Source: Adenophora triphylla var. japonica (lineage: Eukaryota > Streptophyta > Magnoliopsida > Asterales > Campanulaceae). Taken from it: DNA of 64,000 bases. The position numbers and the translations under genes are program-made. Each line of letters starts with the position of its first letter. Position 1 is the stretch's first letter. This document shows, one piece after another, positions 33,330 to 45,355 of the stretch. The DNA is taken from assembly GCA_022495995.1 (NCBI GenBank), contig JAFEMH010002433.1, positions 80,001 to 144,000 on the forward strand. The letters run 5' to 3'. A model generated the notes under the pieces. The model worked only from the letters and a program-made list of their open reading frames with translations, ran no database searches and was not told the origin of the DNA.

Positions 33330-36302
33330 ATGGCTGAAGGATCTCGAAGGAGTCGTCGTCAACGCAGTCAAGAGGTGGTCGAGCAACGGATGGAGCTTCA
33401 AAGAAATTGAATCTCGTTCGTTCCATCTTCGAAGAACCCGGATGTCTTGTATCCGAATCCGGAGGTGCACAATCGTCGCTCTATGAACGTCGGGGAGGTA
33501 AGAAATCCGTTCCGTTTTGATTCCCTGCTCGAATTTTTGAATGCTAGAACTAGGTTTTAGTTTTTCGCATTTTTGAATTTTTTGTTTTTTTTTATGCCTT
33601 TTTGTGAAATTCTTGATGAATTGTTGAAAATGGACATGTAAAAATTGTGGGTATGTGTATTTTGTGCAGAAATGTGTAGATTAGCTTTTATTTGTGAAAA
33701 TAAAGTGCTTCTCTAATGAAATGCATGCTTTGGTGTTTTGTACCGTATGCTATTTATGTATGTACATTATGAGAAAAGTTTGTCGTGTAGTGACAATTTT
33801 TTTTGTGAAAAAATGTGACATGTGCCGTGTTTTGTGACGGGTTTTGTCTGAAAGTGTGTACCGTGTAGGGACGGATTTTTTTTGAAAATGTGTTATGCAG
33901 TGTGTGCCGTGTTTTTGGGTGACGGACTTTGTGGGGAAAATATGTGCAATATGTGCCGTGTTTTTGTGACGGGTTATATGTGCCTTTGCCGTGTTGGGAC
34001 GGACCTTTTTGAAAATGTGTCGTGTAGGGTTTAATCCCCCCCTTTTTTCTTTTGAGAAAATGTGTACAGTGTGTGCCGTGTTTTTGTGACGGACTGCATG
34101 GGAAAAATTATAGGTATAATGTGAAAATTATGTGCAATGTGTGCCGTGTTTTGTGACGGGATATATGTGAAAAATATGTGCAATGTGTGTCGTGTTTTGT
34201 GACGGGTTATTTTTCATGGCTTTCCGTGTTGGGACGGACTTTTGTGCCTTTTGTTTTATATTAAATGCGTGATTGACGTACCTTTGCTTTGTGTTTACTG
34301 CGGGATGCGGGCTTATGGCCGGGAAGGCCAAGAGGATGAAGACTTCGGGGGTCGCTCGAGGCCATTGTTGAGCCGTGGCGGCGGATGCCACGATATTTCT
34401 GTGGACGGTAGGCCGAGTCCCAGGAAGGCCGGTCTACGCTTCGGCACAGGGGTGTTCGTCGAGAACACTGGCGGAGTTTCGATACGAGGAAGAACAAGAG
34501 CGTCTTCCTTGGCCTTTCGAGTACCGGTGGGATACCACCCACACCTTCCATGTAGGCAGGGAGAGGTGACGGTGACGCGACCAGGCTTTGCTTTGCGATT
34601 CTGGAGCTTTCCTTCAAAGGAGGGCCGGTACGGTGGAGAGATATGATCTCCGATGTTGTGTTGACCGGGATTCTTGGGCTTTGAGCCTCGTCCTCGCGAG
34701 GGCCTGGGCATGTTGTATAGCGATGTGGAGCCGAGGATCACGTCCAGCATTGGGGCCTATGTCCAGAGTACGAGGCCGAGTGGACGGGCGGGCTGGCGCG
34801 CTCCCTTTTTGTGGTATGCACTCTCCGAGACCTTGTTCTCGAACCATGCGGCTAACGGCTCCCTTTGCTCTGTTGGAGAGCTTGATTGATCTGGATAAGT
34901 GCTGTGATATTGCTTGGGGCGAGCGAGGCTTAGGCGAGCTCTACTTCTCTTTGGACCGGTTTAGCGGGTGTGGCCAGTTCATTGGCCTGTTTTGACTTCG
35001 CTTTGGAGGTATGAGTTTATTGCTGCTTTTTGATTTAGCAACTTGTCTTTTCTCCGTTTTCTTTTGCACTGAGCCTTCTCTGTTTTTGTCGCAGGTGTGG
35101 TTTTATGAGGTTTTTCAGTGCTTCCCGTGGGATAGAGATCCGGAGAGCACATTGCTACGTATCACGCTATCTTTGAAATTTGGGCTCGTACGGCGAGGAA
35201 GAGGAGGACCAGCGAAGGAAGCTCACCATCGCCTACGGGGATGTGCGGGAGCGTCTAGAGAGGGGGTAGCCCGGAGGGGTGCGTTTTGTTCCCGTGGGCT
35301 CGGTATGAGGGGATGAGTTTGAGGGCTCCCAGGAGTGACTGCGACGGAAGATGCTTCTGCGGGGGCTTGACACTGCGACGTTATGTATCCGGGGAGCGGG
35401 TCTTACGGCGGCATGGCCCGGTGTGCTTCTCGTGGCTCAGAGGACCCTCCCTTTGGGATGCTTGATTCCGGGACATGGATGTGCTCGATTTTGAGAGGTA
35501 CCTTGGCGGTGTGGGCGCAGGAGTTTATCTTGTATGGAGAAGAGTACGGGGCCTTCGTGAGGAGGAAGGCTGAGGACGCCGCGAGTGCGCGAGGAGAGAG
35601 GGCGCCCGCGAGCTCCCGGAGGTTCCGATGCGGGGGCCGGATTTCACGTATGTCCGGGGGACGGATCGAGAGGAGGGTGTACATGCCGTTCTGGCGAAGG
35701 CTCTGCTTGCATACGAGTGGATCCCAGATAGATCGGTGAGTGTCTTGACTCTTTTCCATCTTGGCATCTTTTTTGTATTTTTCTCTTTTTGTTGTTGAGT
35801 GTAAGCTGTATTCTTTGAGCGTTTCCTTGGGCTGCTTGTTGGTGCGAGTCCGGGGAGAGCCTATGATATCTTTGACTCGCCGTTATGTGGCGATGAGGTC
35901 GTTTGCGAAGAAGATGGCGTCGAAGATATCTTGCCGGTCTTCGCGACGCGTGCCCGGCATACGAGCCTATGCCTTCGAGGCATTCAGTAGACGTTCCTCC
36001 GCCTAGAGCCGAGCCGAAGCCGCGGCGGGAGGGACCTTCGAGGCGGCATAGTATGGATGCCGGGACATCTTCGGGAGCTCGGGGCAGCGGCCCTTTTATC
36101 GATTCTTCCCTCCTCGGGATGCGCGGGGCGAGGTTCGTCGAGCCTTCCTTCTTTGATCCTTTCGCCGGATTTGATCCTTCGGATTACTTTGAGTGGCGGC
36201 CTCGGCGGCTCGGTACTCGATGACGAGGATGTGGCGGGCGAGTTCACGGGGATGCCCGACTTCTCTCTGGAGGACCTCGGCGAGGATGATGATGATCTTT
36301 GA
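33330..36302 (+). pseudogene. Antisense gene A in G1: spliced plant-mobile-domain/DUF7745-like remnant
   Basis: The gene runs against gag-pol, as the extra antisense ORFs of Tat/Retand elements do. ATG at 33330 opens MAEGSRRSRRQRSQEVVEQR. A frame break follows, then a likely 5' splice site GAG|GTAAGA near 33498. Later segments read WGERGLGELYFSLDRFSG (about 34915-34970), then after an intron 35009-35094 (GTATGA...CGCAG) VWFYEVFQCFPWDRDPE, which recall plant mobile-domain proteins. The rest is shifted among frames (34313-34994, 35095-35740, 35860-36302). The C-terminus is Ser/Arg/Pro-rich and acidic (about EDLGEDDDDL, ending at 36302). Function unknown; several indels make it unlikely to be translated as it stands. 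Confidence 0.5.
33750..34240 (+). repeat. Tandem repeats in the first intron of antisense gene A
   Basis: About eight degenerate units of roughly 55-70 bp share TGTGCCGTGTTTT(T)GTGACGG and AAAATGTG. They lie between the first exon's GT site and the next coding-like segment at 34313. Confidence 0.75.
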
Positions 36303-36652
36303 AGAGTCGGATTAGGGTCCATTTGCTTTCCCTCTTTCCATATCTTCTCTTTTTTTTTGTTTAGCAACGAGACATTTGATATTCTGTAATAAAACACTCA
36401 TATTTGCACGGCAAACGGCATTTTATTTTAAGATGTAATGTCATTTTGTGATTCCGGGATTTGTCCTAGAAATGGTTGCTATTATTATTTTTATTTTTGT
36501 GCATGCCACGTGAGTGAGAGTGCGTTTGTAGGTAGTGTATGTTTGCGGGAATGGCTTTGGCCGATGTTTGGGCGGTTTGGAGCAAGGTCTGGCATTGGGG
36601 CAGTGGTTGTTATGCTTGTTTCTTTGAGGAAAATGGGTTCTTTTTGCAAGGA

Positions 36653-36724
36653 GGTCCGTACGGACATACTTAGCATGCAAAGAGGTCCGTACGGACCAAC
36701 CTTGCTTTGGGAAGGGGATAAATG
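36653..36724 (+). promoter_or_regulatory. Promoter-like region of antisense gene B with paired palindromes
   Basis: GGTCCGTACGGAC(A) at 36653-36666 and perfect GGTCCGTACGGACC at 36684-36697 are 31 bp apart. They are followed by GGGATAAATGC (36716-36724), and ATG comes at 36815. Spacing and order match the pair before gene A, so the two genes seem to share a promoter type. Confidence 0.5.
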
Positions 36725-36814
36725 CTTTCCGATTGTCGGTTCTTCCCCATTTCCCCATTTGCGGCCATTTTCGAGCTTTCTTCCCCATTTTCTCTAGGAA
36801 CCTCCATTTTTGCC

Positions 36815-38333
36815 ATGGATTCTTCGTACGTCCCTAGAATTTTGCCGAGGCTTTCGCGGGAGAGGCAAGCACACTTCCTTGAGCGGTTGAAAACGTGGAT
36901 GCGGCGCCGTATGAGGCATCGAGAGACGGGCTTTCGAGGTAAGGTTTCGTCTTTGCTCGATTTGGTCTTTTAAGGAGTTGGTTCTGATTGGGATTTGTTG
37001 CGGGCTGCCGCGAAGTTACAGGATGTTAGGAGGCATGTGTCTTGTTTCTCCTATAATGAAATGGTGCCCACTTTTGAGGATTTTCGGGCTTTGATGGGGG
37101 CCAGGAGGTGGAGGCCATCTCGCTTCCTTTGATTGGTGGTCTTTGCGGTGAGCGTGAAGCTTGCGAGGCTTTCTTCGTACTTCGTTGGAAGAAGTGCGGG
37201 GCATGATCCTTGATTCGGGTCATATCGACATTTCGGCTGCCGGAGCGGTTCATGGTTGATGATGAGTGACATCTCTTGGGATGCATTCGCCTTGTGCACG
37301 ATAGCGACGCTCTTCGTGGTCGGCTCCCTTGGCATTTGTGATGGGGCTTTGCTAGATGTGGTAGGGCCTTTGCGAGCTGGAGAGGATATTGTCCCGTTGG
37401 TCTTTGGGGAGACTCTTCATGGTATCGGACCGTCACGGCGGGGATCGTTTTATGAGAGGGGGAAGCCGCTTTGCTCACCTTGTGGCTGCGAGAGAGACTT
37501 CGAGGCCATGCCGAGGCTCAGACGTCGTTTAGTCAGTGGTCATTTGCTCGGCGACCTCTTGTGTTGGATATGGATCGATCACTTTGGGAGAGATGGATGG
37601 CACGGCTTGGTGCGCATCGAGATCCGGTGGGTTCCGCCTTTGGAGGATTGAGACTAGGAGGGTCTTGCGGGAAGGGTCCTACGTTGTCGAGTTCCGAGGT
37701 TTGTCTTGGTCCTCCTTCTATATTCCGTCGCTTGTTTCCCGGCGGTTTGGGATGAAGCGAGGAGCCTTTGTTGGTGGGATGACCTTGCTCTTTGCGGAGG
37801 TAGTTCCTCTTTGTATGGCGGCTTCGGGTGCCTTCTTGTATTTTACGAGGGTATGGAAGTATTCCGCTTTCCCTCTGTGGTACTCCTTAGACGTCGGGAG
37901 CGTCGTATTGACGACTCGGTACGGCACTTTGTATGAGAAGCGGCGTGTTGGGCGATCCCAGAGTGGTCTTGGAAAGCGAGGCGTGTAGCGATTACAGGAC
38001 CCGGTTGCCGTAGTAGCTATTGCCTTAGGAGTGCCGAAGCACAGTCGACCACTTTGGATGTGACGGGAGACACTTTGTTTGACTACGAGACTAGAGTTGA
38101 CCGGCGACGGGGAGAGGTCCTCTTTTGCGGGCTTCGCGAGGGAGGAGATCCGAGCCGAAGCACGGGCGAATGAAGCCACGAAACTCTTGGATTGTTTGAC
38201 TCTGAGGAGGACCCCGGATCTCGGGTTTGAGAGACGCGCGAGTTGGTTCACGTGGAGCGAAAGAAGACTCGCCGGGGACGAGGGAAGAAAGGAAAGAATG
38301 GCGAGGGGACAAGCGCGAGATGGCGCGGAATGA
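36815..38333 (+). pseudogene. Antisense gene B in G1: DUF7745/plant-mobile-domain-like remnant
   Basis: ATG at 36815 opens MDSSYVPRILPRLSRERQAH. Further on, in changing frames, are DWDLLRAAAKLQ and VPTFEDFRALMG (about 36990-37100), LPLVFGETL-like residues (about 37395), LWLRERLRG and WMARLGAH (about 37480-37610), and FRGLSWSSFYIP with RRFG (about 37700-37750). This order fits the plant mobile-domain or DUF7745 families, which I cannot separate by eye. The end is basic and Arg-rich (EERKEWRGDKREMARND). At least four frameshifts are needed. The strand is antisense to gag-pol; the 3' end converges on the integrase. Confidence 0.5.
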
Positions 38334-38960
38334 CCTCCTAGGTATCCATTCATTGCATTTGCAAACACATTATTTGTTAAATGTATTAAGTTTGTCTTTT
38401 AGCATGTTGTGAACTTGAGAGTAGACCGTGCTTGAACTCATCAAGAAATGTTGTAACCGTTAGTGATTTGTGATTTACTTTTAAAGCTTTGTCGAGACGC
38501 AAGATCTCTTGTTTGCCTTTGTTTCTTTTGTGCACTTTGTCGGCGTCCATCTTTGAACTTTTACATTTGCATTTGCGGGCCCGAAGCGATGCAGGCCATG
38601 ACGCGGCAATCCCTTTTGCTTAGGCTTTGTGCTTGGGCGAGAGGTTGAATGATCCCTTGACAAGTCGTTTTGACGGTCTTTTCGCGGCTTCCTTGCCTCT
38701 TGTTGGCGTCGGGCTCTTGACCTCTTTTGCGGCTTACGCTTGAGCTTCTTTTGTTTTTTTTTTTTTATTGTTTTTTTTTTGTGAGCCCTTGCTCGAGCTC
38801 TTTTTTTTTTTTTTTTTTGAAGCGCGTGAGGGGCGACAAAGCCTGGCTGGAAGCGAGCATGAGTCAGTCGTTTGATCTTTGAGTGACCCTCGGATGTCCT
38901 TTGATGTTGCCGCCGATCGTTTGACTTGAGTCAAGGTGGCTTGGGGCGTGTTCTTGAAAA
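38334..38960. other. Spacer between antisense gene B and integrase
   Basis: Non-coding, with T runs at about 38752-38780 and 38801-38818 (A runs on the integrase strand). Convergent transcripts would end here. No gene seen. Confidence 0.5.
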
Positions 38961-40506
38961 GTGCGTAGCTTGATGGAGGTCTTGATTGACATTCAAACTT
39001 TTGACTTTTTTGTGTATTTTTAGACCGGACCAATTAAGGTTGCCTACGTTCCCCGGACTAGAGGGCTCGGAGTCTGCGTAGTTCGACACTACATGGAGTG
39101 CCAAGAGATGCACAGTTGTTCTTCTTCGGGCGAAGTATCTGCGAAGTTTGCTTCCGTTATTTGGATTCATGAAGGGATTGCCGTCTAGGTGCATCGGCTT
39201 CATGGCGCCTCAGGAGAAGATCTTTTGAACCACGAAAGGGCCGATCCATGTGGGTTCCCATTTTCCCGATGGGTTGGTTCGAGTGGGAGGCTTTCTTTGA
39301 GTACAAGGTCACCTTCCACGATGTCTCGGGATTTGACTTTCTTGTCGAAAGCTCTAGCCATCTGCTTTGATAGGCTCGGACGTGTTCCATGGCCTTTAGT
39401 CGTCGCTCGTCTAGCGAGAGCCAATTCGTCGTGTCGGCTTCGGAGCCATTCAACTTCGTTGATGTCATTTTCCAGCGGCACTCGGAGTGAGGGAATTTCT
39501 AGCTCGATGGGAAGGGCTGCTTCCATCCCGTATATCCCGGGGCAAATGGGGTTTCTCCGTGGGCTATTCGGCCCGATGTGCGGTAGCCCCAAAGTGCAAG
39601 GTGCGGCTTCTCGGGCCAATCTCGTCCTCGGGTGGTCATTTTCGGATGATCCGTTCGAGGGTTTTGTTTCTTTGCTTCCACGGCGTCGTTTGTTTGTGGC
39701 CGGTAGGGAGAAGATTTGTGGCGTGTGATCTTGAATTCAGCCCGGCGATGCATCGAATTCCCCTTCGAAGTGTGAGCCATTGTACGATATGACCTCATTT
39801 GGGATGCCGTATCGGCGAGATGATGTTTTCCTTGAGGAAATGCGCGACCTTCTTGGAGGTGAGTACCTTGTAGGACTTGGCTTCGACCCATTTGGTGAAG
39901 TAGTCGATGGCTACTAAGATGAACTCGTGGCCAGTTCTTGCTGGCGGAGCGATTTTCCCGATGACGTCAATTCCCCAGTGGCAAAGGGCGAGGTGTAGTC
40001 ATGCGGTAGAGATCGTGAGGAGGTAGATGATTGAGGTTGGAGAACCGTTGGCACTTGTCGCGGCTTCGGACAAAGTGGATGCAATCTGCCTCCATGGAAT
40101 CCGGTAGTAGCCCATCCACGAGAATGATTTGCATCGGGGCTGCGGCGTTCATGTGGGGACCGCAAGCCCCATTGTGGACTTCGTTCATGAACTTGTTTGC
40201 TTCTTCTTGGGCGATGCGGCGTAGGAGTAGCCCGTGGTAGCGTTTCTTGTATAGCATATCCCCGAGGATGACGAAGTGAGAGGCAAGGCGTTTTAGGGCC
40301 ATGATGCTCTTGGTTTTGACCCCTTACGTGTGTGGGTCTTCCTTGTTCATGAAGGTGATTTCCCGCTCTTGAGGTATTGGAAAATCTGGTTTGTCTTTGG
40401 AAATGGCGTCGGACTTGCGTCTCTTTGGCTCTTCGGCAATCTTGCAAATCGTTGTGATTAAAACCTTCTCGCGGCTTGGGCCCGGTTTTCTCTCGTTTGA
40501 CAACAT
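38961..40506 (-). pseudogene. G1 integrase, decayed
   Basis: Minus frames give LASHFVILGDMLYKK and AQEEANKFMNEVHNG with a following ...GPHMN (zinc domain), MEADCIHF ... KCQRF, then SSPYRPQTNDAVEA (the catalytic Glu region), MTTRGRDWPEK and LALWGYRTS. The C-terminus is RAFDKKVKSRDIVEGDLVLK and MHLDGNPFMNPNN. This is the Tat-lineage gypsy integrase in its usual order. It is split over at least five frames. The N-terminal linker starts near 40506. Confidence 0.8.
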
Positions 40507-41190
40507 GCTTAAATGTTTGCTTGATGCATTTATTTAATTAATGTGTTTGCCTTTTGTATAGATGAATTATTATTAACTTGTTTTGATTAGTTAATATCAT
40601 CATTTTGTTAAAGATGCAATGAAATGATTTTTAGGAAGGTCGGACCTTTTATTGAAAGCGTGAAGGCGTACATTGTTGATCGAAGATTCACAATCGTCGG
40701 GCGTAAAGCCGTCAAAGACTCAAAAGATGTGAATAGACGAGACAACAAGACTCGAAGCTAGACTATAGGCGACGAGGGATTGGACCGGGCTTCATTACTC
40801 TCGGATAGGCGTAGCTCTAGAGGGAGTGGTCTTTGGTTCGGGTGGCCAATCTTCCTTTGGCATGAGTCCGGAAAGTAGCTTGCATGCGGTTCGATTTCAA
40901 ACCGGATCGCGGAGGTTTTTGGTGCTCCCGATGATGTCCCTCCATTAGTGTTTCCCTTTGATCCTTGGGGGTTTTTGATGATAGAAGTCGGCGAGGGCTA
41001 CTTACTAGGAGGGCGAAGCATTGGCGGTCGGAGTTGATTCTTGCGATGTTGATCACTTTCATAGAATCTGCCTCTTTATGCAGGATCTTTGCTTGGGCGA
41101 CGTTTACAATGTCGATTCGAGCGGGCATGCTATATCTCCTTCCCCGATTAAGCCTTGGAGGAGGTTGCGCCCTGTTCATCCAGTCGGACA
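40507..41190. other. Segment where reverse transcriptase is expected but absent
   Basis: Between protease and integrase a Tat element normally has about 1.5-2 kb of RT-RNase H. Here there is AT-rich non-coding sequence (40507-40640) and a segment with only an unassigned minus frame (to 41191). I see no RT motif on either strand. G1 therefore looks non-autonomous, with a deletion or a replacement. Confidence 0.55.
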
Positions 41191-42250
41191 CCAGGAATGT
41201 TGAATTGAACTAAGGCTGTGATGGGTTTGTCCCGTAAGATCAGGAGTGTCGGCTAGAGGGTTGTCTTGTAGGGGGATCGGTGATGAGCCGGTTGCAAGAG
41301 GGTTTTCGGCGAAGTAAGGGTCTACTCCTTGATCAATCTCCATTAGGGCATCCATCTCTTGATCCTCTCTCAAGCATTCTTCACGATCGCATATGTCGAG
41401 TTGTCATCACGACCCATGAGTTCTTCGATTTCCGGCTAAATCGCGGCTTAGAGCGTGGATGTGAGATCCACTTCGTAGCGGGACGGGGTAGGAGAATCAT
41501 ACAGGGAAGAGTATTCGGTCATGTCGGGACCTTCTTACGGAGTCATAGCTTGGGCCAAACACTTGCCATTCTGCTTGCTTCCGCGGATCACTTGATCGCT
41601 CCATTAGCATTGATGAATTTCACGCATTGGTGAAGAGTGGATGATCTTGCTTTCATCGATGTATCCGAGTCGCCCAACGGCAAAGCCGAGAGAAGGTGGG
41701 TTTGATTTCCACGACTTGGAACTCTCAGAAGCTCAGGTTGTACGTCGAATTGGATCCTCAAATTGATGACTCTACGATTGGTCGTGCGGTGGAATCGTAG
41801 GCTCGGATTACCGAGGTGAAGGCCTTATCGAAGGAACGGTCGATGCGGAGTCGTTTCGGTGTGCTTCAGCGATGATGTTGGCTGCGGAGCCGTTATCAAT
41901 CAAGGCGTTGGAGGAAGAACATCTCTATTTTTATGAGGATGAGGAGGGCTTCGTTGTGCGATTCTCACATATTGGCAAGTCATCGTACGTGAAGGCTAAA
42001 CCGCTTCCCGTGCTACCGTTTGACTCGGTCTCTTACGGGAACGTTCGATCCATCCATTTGTATGCCTTAGGAGTGGGGCAAAGATCGTAGGGAGACAGTT
42101 GCCCTTGGCGTTCTTGTCGGAATTCCCGGTCACGAGATCTCTTGACTACTGGTTTCACACTCCCGATCGTAGCGGGACGGCATGCGACGGTCTCGGAAAT
42201 TGCGAGTGCACTCTCGCTTGGAGTTTCGTCAAAGGCTATTGAGTTTACCA
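41191..42250 (-). pseudogene. G1 protease region, decayed
   Basis: The minus strand encodes ALIDNGSAANII near 41881-41911, the DNGS form of the aspartic protease active site used in Tat elements. Downstream, in other frames, are VIRAYDSTAR and EFQVVEIKPTF, which recall the rest of the protease domain, then an acidic stretch MREDQEMDALMEID (about 41330-41373). Several frameshifts break it. Confidence 0.65.
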
Positions 42251-44174
42251 CTGTCGTTCGGGAATGGATTTAGATGGTATTGGGACCACGAGGGCGTTCC
42301 AATTTTCCCTCCTCAATGAGCCTGGACCACTGCTTGAGCACGAAGCAATTGTCGGTGGTGTGGCGGGGTAGTTGTGGAAGGCGCGGTGCTTGCTCATATC
42401 CATGTTGGGTTTGAGAGTCTTCGGTTGGAAATTCTCGAGTGGCTTGAGAAGATTTCGTTTCACCAAAGCTTGAATACTTGACCCGAGGCATTTCCGGGTT
42501 ATCTAAATCTTTGGGCTGTGGGAAGCGAGGGGATTGTTATTCTTTGGGGCTGCTTGATCGCGGTTTACTTGAGCTCAGTTACGAATGTAGTGCCTTTATT
42601 CACATTGCTTCCTTTCCTTTGGTCGGGCGGGAGTTGAAGTTGCCGGAGTTTGTTCGATAGCGGTAAGATGAGGCGGGGGTTCTTTGTTGCCTTTTGAAGA
42701 CTGGAGTCTTTTCAAACTTTGTCCGGCGTTGACACATGGCACGGAGATCCGGATAGAAATGGTGGGTGATCAAGGTCCTCGAAGATGGCTTGAGGCGGGA
42801 ATGGAAGATGTCCATACGCTCTTCTTTGGAAAGTGGATCCATTATCTCGCTTAGCTTCCAGGTTCCATCTTTTGTAGAACTCGCCCAGCTGGTTCGTCAT
42901 CCTTTGTTCGGTGGCTTGCGGGTCATGGCGGTTTGTTTCCCATTCAAGGTTGGCACGGTACTTCTCCGGGGAAGATTTCAACGATCGATCCCACGTGGAG
43001 CGGTTTTACTGCCTTCACATTGAGGAACCACCTTAGTCTTTGTGGATTTGAGGAATGCGAAAGTGATGCGCCATCTGTTGAGGAGTTGCCCCTTTGGCTC
43101 TCATACCCCGGGACGTAGGTGTCTATGTGGGTTTTGGGCATTACGTCCCGTCAAACTTTTCCATTTCGGCATCCTGAACTTTGGAGGAGAGGGACCACTT
43201 TGTTCGGATCGGTAGGCGGGGAGGAGTCCTTCCGAGAACTAGCTAGCTTGCCTTGTATGTCTTTCATTTGTTACGATCGGCAAGCCATGTGAGGATCGAG
43301 CATGCGAGGTGGGTTACCGTTTTCGGGGACGGAAACCGAAGATGGGGGTGGATTGGGCGATGGGATCGCCATTCGGGAGTCTTGGGGAGGTAGTTGAGTG
43401 TATACCAACCCATGCCACAGGGTGTTGAAGTTGAGGCGTGATTGCCGGAGTCCTGCTAAGGGTTGTGTTTGGGAGGCTGGGAAATGATTCGTTAGCCCCA
43501 ATTAGCGGACTAGCGGGTGGCAAACTGAGATGTCGGGATATCCGCTCGGGATGCTATCCCTGGTAAGCATGGGGACTTTTGATTGTGATTGCGAGGCTCG
43601 TATAGAGCAAAGGATTGAATCACAGGGGATGCAGATGCATTGGGATCGACGGAGCGACACGTATGTGTCTTTGTTAGTCTGAGCTTGATGTGCGGCCGAA
43701 GCGCGGTATTGGTGGGCATGTCGGGCTTGGCAGTGCTGAGGGAGCTTTGAGCGAAGGCTGCTTTGCGTTGCTGGGATCTCGTAGCTTGGCGGAGCGGGAA
43801 CTTCATGATAGCTTTGAGAGGCAGGGAACGGTATGTCTTCGTCCTCTATGAGAACAAAGGTTCCGTCGGGTTGGGAAGCTGCAACGGTTCCTCGAAGACG
43901 CAAGGTGTCTACGATCCGGAGCTTCTTGTTCCTCTTGGCGCTTCTTGATGGTTTCGAAGGCTCGCGGCACCTCCTCCATTGTGCGGAGGTTCCTTAGTGG
44001 CGGGGTTCCGTTTCCCTCCATTGCTCTGTGATCCGTCATGGGAGAGTAGCGAAGCAGTGCGGGCCGTTGGCTGGAAGGGCTATCGGACCTTGGGACCTCG
44101 AATCGAAAAGGCGGCTTCCGGGTATTCTCAACCACTCTCGGTTGTTGGAGGGGTGATGGGCAAGGTTTAGACAC
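42251..44174 (-). pseudogene. G1 gag, decayed
   Basis: A start near 44174 (MSKPCPSPLQ) leads through Pro/Gln-rich and basic segments to capsid-like pieces (TNQLGEFYKRWN, LSKEERMDIFHSRL) around 42600-42900. The end has a modified zinc knuckle (TDNCFVLKQW ... LIEEGKLERPRG) around 42290-42400. The order matches Tat gag. It spans many frames, so only fragments could be translated. Confidence 0.65.
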
Positions 44175-45355
44175 GGGAATGGCCTAACGGGATAAAGGGG
44201 AAAGCTCACGTGGCATGCGGTTTCCGTTTCTTTTATTTTCATGATTTTTTTTGTTGTTTTAATTTACTTAAAACATGTTTTCTCGAAGAGAATCCTAGGT
44301 AGGTTGGAAAAGATTGCTCTTCTTTTTCGCAACTATGCTAGATCTGGGTCGATGGAGACCATACGTGCGGCTATAAGCCCCTCGTTTTGCACACTGTATT
44401 TCGACTTCCCGGGGTGGACGGCCCCGGGCGAGGGTCCTATAGTGCAAGCGGTTTCCACCGGCCTAAAGAAAAAATCGAACCTAAGGACCGAGCTTTGTCA
44501 TGTTCGTTTTGATGCGTTAGCCATGTGAATAGTGAACCGAGCCGGCCGCTAAGTCAAGATCGGAGTCAAGTTCGGCATGACCTCTCTTTACCTTGCTTGC
44601 GCAAGGGATTTGTGACGTTAGGCGTTGGTGGTCATATTGTCATGGGCGACGTATCAAAGGCTTGATGACATGGTGTCATGTGAGCATGGATGTATACTCA
44701 GGACGGAACATCGTGCAGGTGTAGCTTCGGAAATCAAGATCGAGGTCAAGATTTTAGCATGACCTTTCCATCGCTTTGCTTGCGCAAGGGATCTTGAGTT
44801 AGAGCCTTGACTCGAAAAATGGCCGGCATGGTATATGTATCAGTTTGTATGACACGGGAAGTAAAAACCAACCGAATGCAGACGGAGTGTGACTCAAGAC
44901 TCAAACGTGCGGGGTTGACGCTTAGCTAGGATGGGATGTTTGGAATGATCCCGTGCGCGTCAAGGCCTAGGAAGACAAACGGGCAGTGAGACCACTCCGG
45001 GTTGAGGGTTGTAGTGTGCGGTGTATCAAAGCGGCGGTGCGCGTAGCGTGCGGTGTAGCAGAGCGGCCGGTGTGAGTAGTGTGCGGTGTAACCGAGGCGG
45101 CGGTGCGCGTAGTGTGCGGTCTCTAAAATTCTTTTACGAGTAAAACGAAGCTTTTGAAGAATTTTAAATGTATGCATGAGATGTATATTGATGCATTTTT
45201 TTGTATTTTTATTTTTTGTAAAATAAAAACGAAGCACGTGCACACACACACAACAGTTAAAGGGGTAAAAATGAAAGTTTGACCCTCATCATCGTTTAAA
45301 AATCTTTTGTTTTGTTTAAAAGATTTTAAAACAAAAATTCCCAGTAAGTCGCCAG
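44175..45355 (-). other. G1 leader with primer-binding site
   Basis: The untranslated leader lies between LTR and gag. On the minus strand TGGCGACTTACTGGGAA (plus 45338-45354) starts a few bases inside the LTR, where Tat elements carry a TGGCGACTC-type primer-binding site. 45000-45120 has short repeats of GCGGTG(C/T)GCGTAG and GTGTGCGGTGTA. No gene. Confidence 0.6.

Noticed and set aside
40507..41800. Search for reverse transcriptase of G1 here
   Set aside because: No YxDD box, no LPLPxID-type or AFRTP-type motif was seen on either strand.
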